The notes beneath the pieces were generated by a model. The model did no database searches, was not told the DNA's origin, and was given only the letters and a program-made list of their open reading frames with translations. From positions 29,763,426 to 29,827,425 of the forward strand of contig NC_071398.1 of NCBI RefSeq assembly GCF_022682495.2: a stretch of 64,000 nt of DNA, in the 5' to 3' direction. The stretch is from Desmodus rotundus (taxonomy: Eukaryota > Chordata > Mammalia > Chiroptera > Phyllostomidae). Positions 11,755-22,849 of the stretch are shown one piece after another (the stretch's first letter is position 1; each line of letters starts with the position of its first letter). The translations under genes and the position numbers were made by a program.

Positions 11755-11990
11755 AATAACAATGACCGACTTTATTAAGTTCTATGTTCCAGGTACTTTA
11801 CAATCATCATCTCAATTCCTACAACCACATATGAGGTAGGTCCTACTATTATCCCCAGTCTATTGAGGACAAAACTGAGGCCCACAGAACCCAACTGACT
11901 TTCCCAGGACACCATCAGGAAGTGGCAGAGCTGGAGTCCCAATCCAGGTCTCCCTGTCCACAAACATGGACCACATTCCACGCCTCTGGG
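11755..11990 (-). repeat. MIR SINE
   Basis: 'gttctatgttccaggtactt', 'catctcaattcctacaacca', 'tatgaggtaggtcctactat', 'aggacaaaactgaggcccac' and 'gaagtggcagagctggagtc' give an almost complete reverse-oriented MIR. Confidence 0.88.
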
Positions 11991-12034
11991 GCCACGTGAA
12001 GAGAGCTGCTCATCACCCTGGTGGTGACGTATCA

Positions 12035-12215
12035 GTCAGCCCTTCCCACATTTGTGCAGCACAACAAAAACACAAACCCCCATGGCCTACAAGAATAGCA
12101 TTCATTGCCCGTGTGTCTGGGGTGGTCAGGTAGGTGTCCCTGCTCACACTGGCCATGCTAATCTATTCACACCTATAAGAGTTCCACCACAGGGAACGAG
12201 TGACGAGGCTCTGCA
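12035..12215 (-). repeat. ancient LTR-like fragment
   Basis: 'gtgcagcacaacaaaaacac', 'catggcctacaagaatagca' and 'ttcattgcccgtgtgtctgg' resemble the 'aacaaaccac...cttaaaacaacaa' segment of MaLR/ERVL-like LTRs in antisense. Weak match. The ~900 bp up to 13150 is otherwise unique. Confidence 0.3.
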
Positions 12216-13149
12216 TGTCTCTCATTCTTCCTTGGGCCAACTCAGGCATTTCTCATGCTGACAGCAGACACAAGAGCTCTAGTGGAAACACACTTCTGCT
12301 TCTGTGATGTCTGCTAGTATCCCACTGAGCAAAGCAAGTCAGATGGTGAAACCCGGAGTCCAGGGACAAGAAAATCTACCCCCCTCTTGGTAGAAGGAGC
12401 TACGAAATCCTTGGCAAAGGGCTTGGACCCAGGAAGGGGTAAAGACCTAAGACCATTTATTTACTCCACCTGCTGCAGGTTAGGAAGGCCTGCACCAGGG
12501 CCAGAGGGGCTGTTGGAACAGGAGAGGAGAGGCCCTCGCTGAGCCTAGCCCTCCCCTGGGGCAGGAGAATAGTGGCTTGTTCAGGGTTGCAGCGCATGTC
12601 AGCTTGAGAGCTGCAGCCCTTGTCCAAACCATCTGACTCCAAGACCCTTGCAGCATGAGCCTGGGTGGATCACTAGATCCAACCAAGAAAAACAGAAATT
12701 TCCTTGAGTTTTTAAAATAGAGAGAATTTTCATACATGGTACTGGTTGCTCTGGTGATGGAGAAGCTGAGAAGCCAACCAGTAGAGCCTGGGGGCTAAGC
12801 ATTGTCAGGAACCGGCTAGCACCCCAGGACTGGAGGGACAGAGAGGAGCCAGAGCTGGTGAGAGCCTGTCCCTGCGGGCTGCACCATGGCGAGACAGTGA
12901 TCGGGAGGACAGAGAGGAGACCTGCTGGCTGCTCCATCCTCTGCCCTCCCTCCTGGCTCTCAGAAGTGCCTCTCACCAGCCAGAAGCTGGGTGATGACCA
13001 GGGAACCTGTGAAGTGCAGGCCCTCAGCTCTTGCAGTGCAGAGCAGCAGGGGAGAGCAAGGGGCTGCTGAGGGCAGAGAGTGAGCTACTGGGCAACTGTC
13101 TCCTGGGGACAGGTGGCCTCTGTCTCCTGAGTGCCCCTAGGGCATAGCT

Positions 13150-13275
13150 TCTCCTATGGCCAGGCCAGTGCTCACAAAACCCTGGTTCTGACTCGGAAGC
13201 TGGGGTGGGGCCTGACACTCTGCATTTCTGACGGGCTCCCATGTGACTTGGACGCTGCTGATCCAGGGCCACATG
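13150..13275 (+). mobile_element. MER5A-like hAT relic, partial
   Basis: 'ggtggggcctgacactctgc', 'atttctgacgggctcccatg' and 'tggacgctgctgatccaggg' fit the right half of a MER5-type element. The left end is missing. Confidence 0.5.
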
Positions 13276-13319
13276 TTCTATGGCGAGGCAACAGGGGAGT
13301 ACAGTAGGACATGGAAGCG

Positions 13320-13480
13320 CTTCGTGGAGATGCTGAGTGGACATTTATTTAGTATTTACCATGTCCTGCTCTCCTTCCACGACAAAAGGAATAAACCAGG
13401 CCCCAACATATTCAAGAGACTGAACCAGGGTCACCCAGCTTGCGGGTGGCTGAGATGCAATGCCCAGTAGCCACTCTGGC
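13320..13480 (-). repeat. MIR-like fragment
   Basis: 'tatttagtatttaccatgtc' then 'caagagactgaaccagggtc' and 'acccagcttgcgggtggctg' follow the reverse MIR order with poor conservation in the middle. Confidence 0.4.
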
Positions 13481-13499
13481 TGTTTATTTCTGGGCCCCT

Positions 13500-13755
13500 G
13501 GGAAATGACTCGGACACAGTTGTGATGCAGTCTTCTATCTAGCACATTCCATGGGTCCAGTCTTCTCATTCACAATCTCAAATCCTCACAACCTGAAAAA
13601 GAAAGATCACTAGCTCCAGTTTGTGTAGGAGGAAACCAAGGCTTGGAAAATTTAAGGAATTCACCAAGGGTCACCGGTGAAGGAAGGGCAGAGCCCTATT
13701 TGAACCCAAATCTGCCCTGCTCCAAAACCTTTGCTCCAGGCGTTACACCCCACTG
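13500..13755 (-). repeat. MIR SINE
   Basis: 'aatctcaaatcctcacaacc', 'aggaggaaaccaaggcttgg', 'agggcagagccctatttgaa' and 'cccaaatctgccctgctcca' mark a long reverse-oriented MIR. Confidence 0.75.
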
Positions 13756-13794
13756 CCTCTCAAACTCAGCCCTTCGTTCATTCACTCAGCAAAG

Positions 13795-14060
13795 AGTGGT
13801 TTAGCGAAGTGCTACGAGGCTCTGATTAAGAGTGCAGGGGACCTGTGGTCTGCTGGCCTGGGTTCAAATCCCTGTCCTCCCCAGCCCTCCACACCAGCAG
13901 CGCCACCTTGGGAGCTCCCCTTGGCCTCCAGGGACTCAGTGTCCTATATTGTCAAATGTGGGGGGACACTGACATTCCCTACCCCAAATGGTGACTTGTT
14001 GGGAGGCACCCTCTGGTTGTCTCATGTGATATCTGGCACATTGCACACTCTGGGTATATT
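13795..14060 (+). repeat. MIR SINE
   Basis: 'gctctgattaagagtgcagg', 'ctggcctgggttcaaatccc' and the 3' portion 'gtgatatctggcacattgca' give a near-full-length sense MIR with an unusual internal expansion. Confidence 0.7.
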
Positions 14061-16042
14061 TCAACCTTGTCATAAGTATACAGCAAGTCTGACACTTAGA
14101 TTCTGGGCAGAGGAGACAGTCGGCTCATTAATCAAAAACCTAAGGAATTTGTTAAATGACTGAGTGTCCAAGATTAGTGTTCCTGGAGTGTAAGTAAAGT
14201 GGTCTAGGACGAGAGTCCTGTCACACAACAGCGGTGTGGCGTTGTTGTCGGAGCCCTTGCCCAGGCTGGGTCTGTGGCCACATCTGCAAGTGTCCTGGCC
14301 AGAACTGAGACAGCCCCGGCTCTGTGACCACATGACAGCTCCCGGAATGGGAATACACTCTGTTTCCGTCACTGCGCATGCCTTGCTACAGGGTCCAGCC
14401 TGGAATGTCTGGGGCCCTCGTACAGCTCCTGCCTGGACACCTTCCATTCAGTGGCAGCAATGGCAAGTCCATTGAAAGGTGGCCTCAAGCACTCATTTCT
14501 CCAAACAGCTCAAAAGACGTTGGGCAAGTTCGTTTCTGAGAGACAGGCAGGGATTTGGGTTCCCGGCACTTGTTTGCACAAAGGATCTCAGCCTTCTTTC
14601 CACTGACATGCAGCTTAAACATGCTAGCTGACCCTTAAATGGAATCCCCAAACCTCCCCCACTCTTCCGAGAGAACGTCACTGAGGGAGTGAGGAGGAGG
14701 CAAAACACATTGTGTCTGGCAGGCCTTATTCCTCTTCTGGCAGCACAATCTGTTTAGGGTTCAAGACTGGATGCTAAACGTGTCTTCTGGTTTGTTTGGG
14801 TGTATTTCTCTCTCCTCTTTTACCTTTTAACTAAAAGACAACACAAAATAAGCATTCTGATTGCATTCAGCTGTTAGGAGGGAAGCAACCATGACTCCTC
14901 ACCTTCATTGGCAGAGATCAAACGTGACTTTCTCAAAAAACGAAACGTGGAAAGTTTACAAACACAGAACCCAGAATCTGCAATGGCACGCCATACCTTC
15001 ACGCCAGTGGTGTGTGCATCCGACACGCCACGGGGCCTCCGCTTTGTTTCTGCAGGCCCACATGCAAGGATGGTGCTGGGGCCACTTTCTATCCTTATAC
15101 AAAATAAAAATAAAAACAGAAAAGCCCAGAAGAGGTAATAATCTTGGTCCTACCAGCCCGTTAGGCAAAGTAAAACAAAAATATTTTAAGCTGATATTGG
15201 TCAAATAGGCTGCTTGAATTCACTTTCTAAAACAATCTTGTCCCAAACCAGTTTATTCACATATATAAAGCCTGAAAGTGCTTTTCCTTGCTGGGTTTCT
15301 GAAACCTGAAATATTTGCAGCTAAATGAGAAAACGCTTGCTGTTGAATGGCCTATTAGAGCTGTCACAAATGTGACTGCTGGAAATAAACACGATAGTAA
15401 GGTTGGCAAGAGCAGAAACGTAAGTCAACATTAATAGGTGGTGTAATTAAATTATCCCTTAAGCCAAGGTGCCAAGTGACACAAATTTTTTTGTGTTAAT
15501 TCTAACATGTTCACCTCCTTGGGCCGCACAATCTGAATAGATCTCTCTCCAGAATTGCTAATTTTATTTTGTTCAGTTTCTGCACAGCAAATAGCTCTCT
15601 GTTCTGCTAGCAAACCAAAGTACTTGGGACGTACAAGTTCATATTTTCTCCATATCATTTTACAATGGTTCACTTGATACAAACTTGGCTCAATAAACAA
15701 TGTTTATTTTTTATAGGTTAGTGTCTTGCTGAAGAAAATTAGAGCTGAGTTTCAGGAAGATTTATTTTCATTTTAATTATTGTTCACTGGTCCCTGCCAC
15801 TCAATACTTAAATGACTTTCTCCCCAAAAGACAAATCTTTAAAGCAGAACAGAATTTATTTAAAGAGTTGCTTTTTTGCACATTTTATTAGTACATTGAT
15901 TTGAATTATGAATAATGGGTGACTTGCATAGTTTATAAATACATACAGGTATAATAGGTGGAATGTAATTCAATTAAGTTTTAAGAACAATACATGGTTA
16001 ATTACTACCATTCATGATGATGAAGTCATTGTACTATTCTAC

Positions 16043-16050
16043 ATTTGCAT
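16043..16050 (-). promoter_or_regulatory. POU octamer word (ATTTGCAT)
   Basis: Perfect octamer, one of four within 14.2-22.8 kb. Binding is inferred from sequence only. Confidence 0.3.
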
Positions 16051-16966
16051 ATTTCTACATCTTTAAATAGTATTTCACATTTGAAGTCTAACAAATTCCC
16101 CCTTCTTTATTTTCAAGGACCATACTATCATTTTTAGGAAAAGAAATATCTTTTGTTGCTCATGTTGAATTTTTTTTAATAGTTGTTAACATGTGCTCTT
16201 TCCTTTTTAAATTAAAAAAAATAATATGGCAAATTACTACATGAAACAAATTATGGAATCATGTTCCATGAAAAATCAAAACATTAAAATCATCAAAAAT
16301 GTTTTAAAGTAATTTCAATTTCAATATTAAAAGTGTTGAAGAGTGTGCTCAGCATTCTTTGGGATTCTCCTTAACAGAAGATAGGGATAGAAAAATGTGG
16401 AAGGAGGTTGGAACTAAAGCAGAAACTTGGGGAGATGGAGATCTAAAAGCCCTAAGAATCTGGTGAAACTGTGTTAGCAGGTGCTGATCCAATGAAACGC
16501 AACACGCAGTGTGGATGTTCTCACAAACACTCATCACAGGGAAAGGTGAGACTCTGACGTCACTGAAAACGCCTGGTTTTACTTGGCCATTCATATGCAT
16601 ATAAAGCTCCATGCAATACTACAATGGACATTCCCCAAGATTATTATAGAACCGTAAGGTTAGCTTTTATTTCTGAAAACATGGACAGGCAACTGATAAA
16701 ATACTGAAACAGCTTTTATATTGATCATTTCCAGGAAGTATTTCTTTGAACTCTCCTGGGGCTCTGCCTCAGGCCATTGCACGAGGGTGAGACATTTGGT
16801 AATTAATATTTGGCTTAAATATCTTAAATACTCTTGGGTAGTCCACACATTTCAGGCTGGGTCTTAAAAAAGGTTTTCTTCTTACATTTGGCGCTTACTG
16901 GACGCACTCCGAGAGAAGCAAAAGGGAGACCCGACTTGATTGGGGTTAAATCTCCGTGTCTATCTT

Positions 16967-16988
16967 CCCCACCCCCACCCCCACCCCC
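16967..16988 (-). promoter_or_regulatory. G-quadruplex-prone C-run
   Basis: Four blocks of 4-5 C separated by single A on the + strand (CCCCACCCCCA repeated). The minus strand therefore has four G runs with one-base loops, a canonical intramolecular quadruplex pattern. It could also serve KLF/SP-type or MAZ-type proteins. Confidence 0.6.
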
Positions 16989-17202
16989 ATGTATCACTCT
17001 AGAAGTAACATCGCCATCTACTGGTCAGCAGCCAAACCTCCCTAAGAAGGCAAAGGTTTCTGTTTCGATGATCCAAATTACAAAGCTTAAAAAATATATA
17101 TATATATTTAAGGTGTAGAATGCCATTGTTTCAGGGGCAGGAGAACAAGAGCTAAATGCGCTAATCAAAAGCAAAGGAAAGTAGCAAAGCCTTTTTGCTC
17201 AC

Positions 17203-17218
17203 CTTTGATCTGTAAACA
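17203..17218 (+). promoter_or_regulatory. adjacent TCF/LEF and FOX words
   Basis: CTTTGATC is directly followed by TGTAAACA, consensus-like words for TCF/LEF and forkhead factors. Both are perfect and abutting. Function is inferred. Confidence 0.3.
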
Positions 17219-17646
17219 ATTTTGGAAACTGGCTATAACCCATCACCCTACCCCCTGCAAGAACCCCCAAAGAGGAAAAAAAGTAAGAAGTGTGCTATTT
17301 TTAATTTCTAAACACTTTATACTAGTTATGAATTTCTGGAGTGAAGAGTTTTTTTCACTAGTCAGCACCCACCTTTTCCTCCCCACATTTCCTGGGTGCT
17401 GGGGGAGTAAGAAAAGCACATACAAACACATACACACACCCCATTCCTTTGGAGTTCTTTAACCTAACAAGGCTTTGCGAACACAAGAGTACAAAACTGG
17501 GATAACCCAAATATTATTCTAAATTTCTTTCAGGCACTTAAGCAAAACAACTACCATTTTTGAAGTTTATGTAACTTTTCCTTACAAATATAATCACATT
17601 CCGATTATACGTCTACAGTTACAAATGTTGATTTCTGGATTTTCTC

Positions 17647-17654
17647 ATGCAAAT
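17647..17654 (+). promoter_or_regulatory. POU octamer word (ATGCAAAT)
   Basis: Perfect octamer in 'tctcatgcaaataaccatct'; second of four in the repeat-poor block. Confidence 0.3.
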
Positions 17655-18587
17655 AACCATCTTGCTTTCCTCTTTCTTCCTGCCCCTAAGTGATCACTGA
17701 ATTTGCCTTGAAATTTGAGCATTAATTGCTTTCTCTTGGTAATTAAAGCCAGGGTATTCTTTTCACTAGAGAACTACATTGTTTTACAATTTCCCATACT
17801 TTGGAATAGTTTCATGAAAAGGAAAGAAGTCAACTGTGGCTTAGAATATTAGCATATATTTTCTTTAAAATTCTCCTAACATTTGACAAGATGTTCAGAA
17901 GGTTTTTAAAAAATATATAGACAACTTATGTTAAATAAAAACTATGATTAAATTTATTAAGGATCATAATTCACCCATTTTTAAAAAGAAACATTTTTAC
18001 TCAATCTTATATTTTCTTATTACACATCATTAAAAATTTTTTTAGTGTCCTGAGAACCTAAACTCAGGCTTGCTATTGCATTACAGTCAGAAATCTCTTT
18101 GTTTCATATATATATTCATTTCACATATATATATCAAACTATTTACATTTTGTAACTTAATTTCTCACTCACTAGAGCTTGAAAGATCTGGACATTATAA
18201 AGGCAAACTCATTTTCTGCTGGAATGAAATGAGAAAATGAAAATTTTTAAAATTTATTTTATTAGGTAAATTCAGTAGGGACTCACTGTTAGCCCCTGAA
18301 ATAAACCAGCCTGCTTCTGTTTACTTTCTCCATCTTTCGGAGCCTTAAAATGAAAATTGAAGTCACTTGAATCGGTAAGCACACACCCCCCCTTCCTATA
18401 CGTTGTTTGTGTAGAAACTGTAGAGTCTCTTTTCCTAAAAGTGGAGCATGGTTCTGAGGGCTGACAGTGAGTGCAGGCGAGGCGCCCGGCAAAGTTAACT
18501 GGTAGATAAAGAGAGGGAGGGCAGGACAGGCCGGGATGGGACACGCCGGGCCAGAGAGACGCAGGAGAAAGACCACGGAGTACTCAC

Positions 18588-18697
18588 AGTTTTCCAGTGT
18601 CTGTGCTGTCTCTGTCCTGGTCCCGATTCCAAAAGGAAATGTGGCTCTTTTGTGCAGAACCAGAAATGAACATCCAGGAAGTTGGCAAAATCACTAG
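18588..18697 (-). other. candidate orphan exon (110 nt)
   Basis: On the minus strand a pyrimidine-rich stretch ends '...gtttcctctattgattgtttag', a possible acceptor. It is followed by 110 nt open in one frame (including the residues DFANFLDVHFWFCTKEPHFL) and then by ACT|GTGAGT, a strong donor core. I do not recognise the peptide. 110 nt open in one frame is unremarkable, so this may be a noncoding exon or chance. Confidence 0.2.
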
Positions 18698-19076
18698 CTA
18701 AACAATCAATAGAGGAAACACAACAAATTAAAAGACCATTTGGGTTTTTTTTTTCCTCCAATAAAAAGAAAATGAGTCAAGGTGGGTAAAGGAAAAGAAC
18801 ATATTTTAATTTTTCCTGTGACCTGAGCTGGGCCCCAGGTTAATCTCAGTTCGAATTGAACATCTGCTCTCCCGCATCCACATTATGCGAAGATCACTGG
18901 AATGACAGCCATGGATTTAGGCTGTGGCAACCCTGAAATTCGCTCTGTGAACCGGTCTGAGTTCCTGCTGCAGATCTGAAATGAGTTTTCCTATGAAATC
19001 CACTTTAAAACTCAGCGACCCCCACCCCTAATGAATGCCTTCGGTGACAGGAAATGTTAACCATTTTAAGCGTTTT

Positions 19077-19084
19077 ATTTGCAT
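19077..19084 (-). promoter_or_regulatory. POU octamer word (ATTTGCAT)
   Basis: Perfect octamer in 'gttttatttgcatttgctcc'; third of four. Confidence 0.3.
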
Positions 19085-19553
19085 TTGCTCCAAAGCTGAG
19101 GGAGTAAGGGGAGAAATGTACATTTAATGATTGGTCGTGAAATTGAGATCGATGAAGTGAGCACAGACGTGTGTGTGCGTTTCTGAGCAAGGGGTGAGCA
19201 TCCTGGGTCCTGAATCAGTCCCAGACCAGAGTGGCTTCCCCTCGAATTCTCACAGGAGCAAGTGAACATTTGCCTGTCGCAGTCCGGCCATATTTCAGAT
19301 TTTCTTCTGTTGTTGATAAATTAAAGGCCATGTTCCCCCACTTTTCAGCTGCAGAGTCTGAAGAAAAGTGCCCGTCTCGCCATGTTTGCAGTGCTGAGAT
19401 GTGTTTTTGTGTGAGTGTTTTCTCCTTGGGATCAAAAGGGAAAAAAAAGAGATTTTCGCCCCAAATCAACTAAACACCAAAGCTCAGAAACACACGGAAT
19501 GTGTATAACATTGTCCTTCAGAAATCCATCTTGAATTTTTTTTAAAGTCCTCT

Positions 19554-19566
19554 CTTTGATCAAAAG
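19554..19566. promoter_or_regulatory. inverted TCF/LEF double word
   Basis: CTTTGATCAAAAG contains the palindrome TTTGATCAAA, so a TCF/LEF-like word reads on each strand with overlap. Confidence 0.3.
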
Positions 19567-19699
19567 CCGACAGAGAATTACATTTTTCTCCATTCTGTTG
19601 CATTTAACATGGACTAACACAGGGTGAGTTTAAACAAACAGATGGCTCAGGCATCAATGCTCCTTTCAGTCTGAGTAGCTGGAGGTGGGCTGGATCCAT

Positions 19700-19713
19700 G
19701 GGGGGGGGGGGGG
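19700..19713 (+). repeat. G14 homopolymer
   Basis: Uninterrupted run of 14 G in 'ggatccatggggg...cagtg'. The length is likely to be polymorphic and prone to sequencing error. Confidence 0.85.
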
Positions 19714-21144
19714 CAGTGCGGTTGGGAGGATTAGTTAGGGAGAGGGGCGAAAAGCTGCAAAGCTTGAACAGGGGGAAGCTGAGACAAGAGTAAACCCGAG
19801 ATGAAAAATTTTTTTTAACTACCTCTACGTATTGAGCCTACAATCCTGTTGCCAGTGTGCAGTGTAACTGTTGAAATTCTTCTGCCTAAAAGATAAATGG
19901 CCTATTTTATTCAAGAGTGTCAAGTAGGAAAACAAAACAAAACAGAAAACCCTCAAAGTATATTTTCAGAAGATAATCTAATGCATAATGTGTGCCCGGC
20001 AGGAGGGGTGTGCGGGTAGCAGGGCCAGCCCTTAATGAGAAATCCTGCACAGCAACCTCGCCTCAGCTACCCAGAGAGGTCGGGGACAAAATGAGAAAGT
20101 CCCGTCCTGGTTGAGTGTCCTCAAGGGGTGTGAGCCAGGCCTACTCCCTGCATGGCCTCCTGTGTGCGGACTCTAAGCCACTAACAGAGCCACGAAATCT
20201 TTGGACCAAGAGGCATATCCGAGGGTACACAAAGCTAGGCGCAAAGCTGGGGCAGGTGGATGCTTCGAGGTCACTGCTGCATAAGACACGGTTTATGCTG
20301 TGGCTCCCCATGCTGAAGAGCAGAGGTGCTGGCTGGGTGCCAGTCTCCCCACGGTGAGCTGGCTGTGACCATTCCCCATGTGCACCTCAGAGTCCTTCCA
20401 GAAACCTGCTCCTCCACAAGGGCAAGATGGTCAGAAGAAGGATAGCCGTCCTCGCCACTGTCCCGCCAAGCCCCCAAATCCCCCACCTCTCCAGATCCCA
20501 GGTGTTAAAAGAAGTCCTGCATGTTCCCGCCGGTTATTTGGACAGGGCCTGTTACCCAGCTCTGGGGCCAGGGGTCGATAAAGCAGAAGGCATTGCAGAG
20601 AATGGTCTAAGACAGCTTCTCCATTTTTCCCTTTCCTGCACGCAGAGCAAGCATAACCTCCCCTCTGTGCCCCTTCCCTCCGGTGCTCAAGGCCGGCGGC
20701 TGGAAGGAAGGGAAGAAAAAGTTACAGGTCATATAGAGTAATTTATTAGCGACCGCGCATGCCCCGGGAGAGTGCAGTTAATTAAAGGCCAGGCATTTTC
20801 TGGAGGCTCCAAGCACAGTAGAGGAACCAGGGCACTAACTGCAAATGCTGACAAAACCAGGCTGCTGTGTGGAAAATTGGGAGGCCTCTGGAACCCCACC
20901 ACCCAGCATCCACTCCCGCACCTCACAGGCTCCCATTGTGGTTTCATTGTTTCCCAGGCCTCCAGCTAGTGTGTGTACCTGGAGCTCTTGGTTGCTCAGA
21001 TTCCAGTTTTCCAACCAAGTTGGGGCAGACACAGCTGCCCCAAGCCTGGAGCTGACAGGGTCCTGACAGCTTGGCCAAGGCAAGAGGGCCTGCAGGGGAG
21101 GAAAAGCAAGAATGTTCTAGAAGGCAACAGAGCCCAGACCCCGG

Positions 21145-21176
21145 GCCCCAAAGGCAAGTGGCCCCAAAGGCAAGTG
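21145..21176 (+). repeat. perfect 16-bp tandem duplication
   Basis: The unit gccccaaaggcaagtg occurs twice head to tail without mismatch inside otherwise unique sequence, indicating a recent micro-duplication. Confidence 0.9.
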
Positions 21177-21237
21177 ACGTGCACTTTTTTCTTTCACTGG
21201 TCTTTCTTCAAAACACCAACAATTAACCGGGGTGGCA

Positions 21238-21251
21238 TGCGCATATGCGCA
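21238..21251. promoter_or_regulatory. 14-bp perfect palindrome, NRF1-like
   Basis: TGCGCATATGCGCA is perfectly self-complementary and consists of two TGCGCA half-sites separated by TA. The usual NRF1 arrangement has the half-sites without the extra two bases. Confidence 0.35.
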
Positions 21252-22283
21252 AAAAGTAATTTAGAGACTGCACACACACAAACACTTTTTATTTTCAATT
21301 TATTTACTTTAAATATCCGGCTATTTCTCCTTACTGAAGGCCTTTTCTCATACTGTTTTACCCCCCTTGCTCACAGAGCTTCCCTCCTTAATGTAAACGA
21401 AGGCATTTCCCACAGCCCTTTTGCTGGAATGTTCTAAAATGCTAGCATCGACACATTTCTATTCCATTTTATTGCAGAAACGTTATTTTATGGCACGGAG
21501 TGTGTGGTGTGTGTGAAGAGCGGGCAGGGAGAGGGGGGTCCTGCTGCAGAGGGAGCCCCCGTGGTGCCGTCGGCCTCACATAAATCCTGGAAAGTGACAG
21601 TAGAGCTGGCAGGAGAATTTGGGAAACCAACAGACAAAATATACAGTGCAGCCCATAGGCCTCACCTTTACGAGGCAGAGAGCTTCTGGAATGGATGGGC
21701 CGGGACCTCCGAGGCCACTCATTAGGCACTTGATGAATTGGACGTGGGGCCCATTGCCCTCCTGGGGCAGAGAAATGCTCGAAAACCAAGTTTTATTAAC
21801 CTAATAAAATGAAAGGGGGGAAAAAAGTCAGGAAAATTTCAGCTGGAAGAATAAATGCAGGGAACACAGTAAGTTAACCTACTTTTAATATATTTAGAAC
21901 CATTTTGGCAGCCAACAGTAGTTCCCAACAAGACCCCGTGTTCCTAACGGCCGATTTCAGCTGACTGGCCAGCAACACACAAGCCCAGTCTAAAAAGACC
22001 CAGCGATGCCGGGTTTTCACATCCACAGGAACAAATGACAAGGCAGTACTTTCTCTCCTTGTTGATCACCAAAGCCAGTGCAAGAAACGTGGCACGGAGA
22101 TGTCTTTGGAGCAGAGAGGCATTTTTGAGAATGAAATGGATGCCGGCCCTGCCCTCTGTGGACGGGAAAGGAAGCCATCAGCACCCAGGAATCTCAGAGC
22201 TCCGGCCCCGCGGGAGAGAATTCTAATAAGGAATTAGAGAGAATAAGTCAGGCTCACACAGACGCAGTAGGGTCTCTTTTTAT

Positions 22284-22291
22284 ATGCAAAT
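22284..22291 (+). promoter_or_regulatory. POU octamer word (ATGCAAAT)
   Basis: Perfect octamer in 'ctttttatatgcaaatatct'; fourth of four. The AT stretch before it looks TATA-like, but no transcript is supported. Confidence 0.3.
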
Positions 22292-22849
22292 ATCTTCGTG
22301 GACCCTAAACTTTGGAACTGGGGACTGTGAGGTTATATTTTAGAACAAGATCAGCACAAGCCGGCTTCCCGGCTCTCCCAGATGGTGCGCCCAGCCACCA
22401 GGAGCAGCGAATGGCCCTGTCAGTGGGCCACTGCCATGCGGACCTCAGAGCACGCTTTGTCCAGGGCCTGGGCCAGGCCACCGCTCACTTCACTTGAAAC
22501 CCCGGAAAGCAAGAGAACTTTATTATTTCTGGATCCCAGAGGCCAAGAATGCCGGTGGCTCTGAGCTCTCCCAGCCTCTGCACGGGGAGGGAGGACACGT
22601 TTTGGCCGGCAGCAGACTCAGCAAGAACGTGCAAAGGGAAAGCTGTGCCCTGCTGGGTCCCAATTAGGGGCACACCAGCTCAGAGCTGGCCTCTGGCACC
22701 ATGACTCATGTGGCAACACATCGACAGCAAATCCTTGGTAAACCAGAATCAACAAGCTCCCTGAGCCCCCAAACCCCACCTTCTAAATCCAGGAGGGAAG
22801 GCTGGTACTAGTTAGTAGCTAACTCATGCTTCGCCATGGTCATTCCCCC

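Larger units (their letters stand above)
14165..22845. other. repeat-poor, motif-rich noncoding block
   Basis: Across about 8.7 kb I recognise no SINE, LINE, LTR or DNA-transposon fragment, whereas the rest of the window shows one every 1-2 kb. The sequence is AT-rich between ~15.2 and 18.3 kb, rich in TAATTA/ATTA cores (for example 'ggtgtaattaaattatccct', 'ggttaattactaccattcat', 'cagttaattaaaggccaggc') and carries several perfect transcription-factor words listed separately. No coding exon is convincing. Such transposon-poor blocks are typical around developmental regulators; which gene this might serve cannot be read from the window. Confidence 0.5.
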
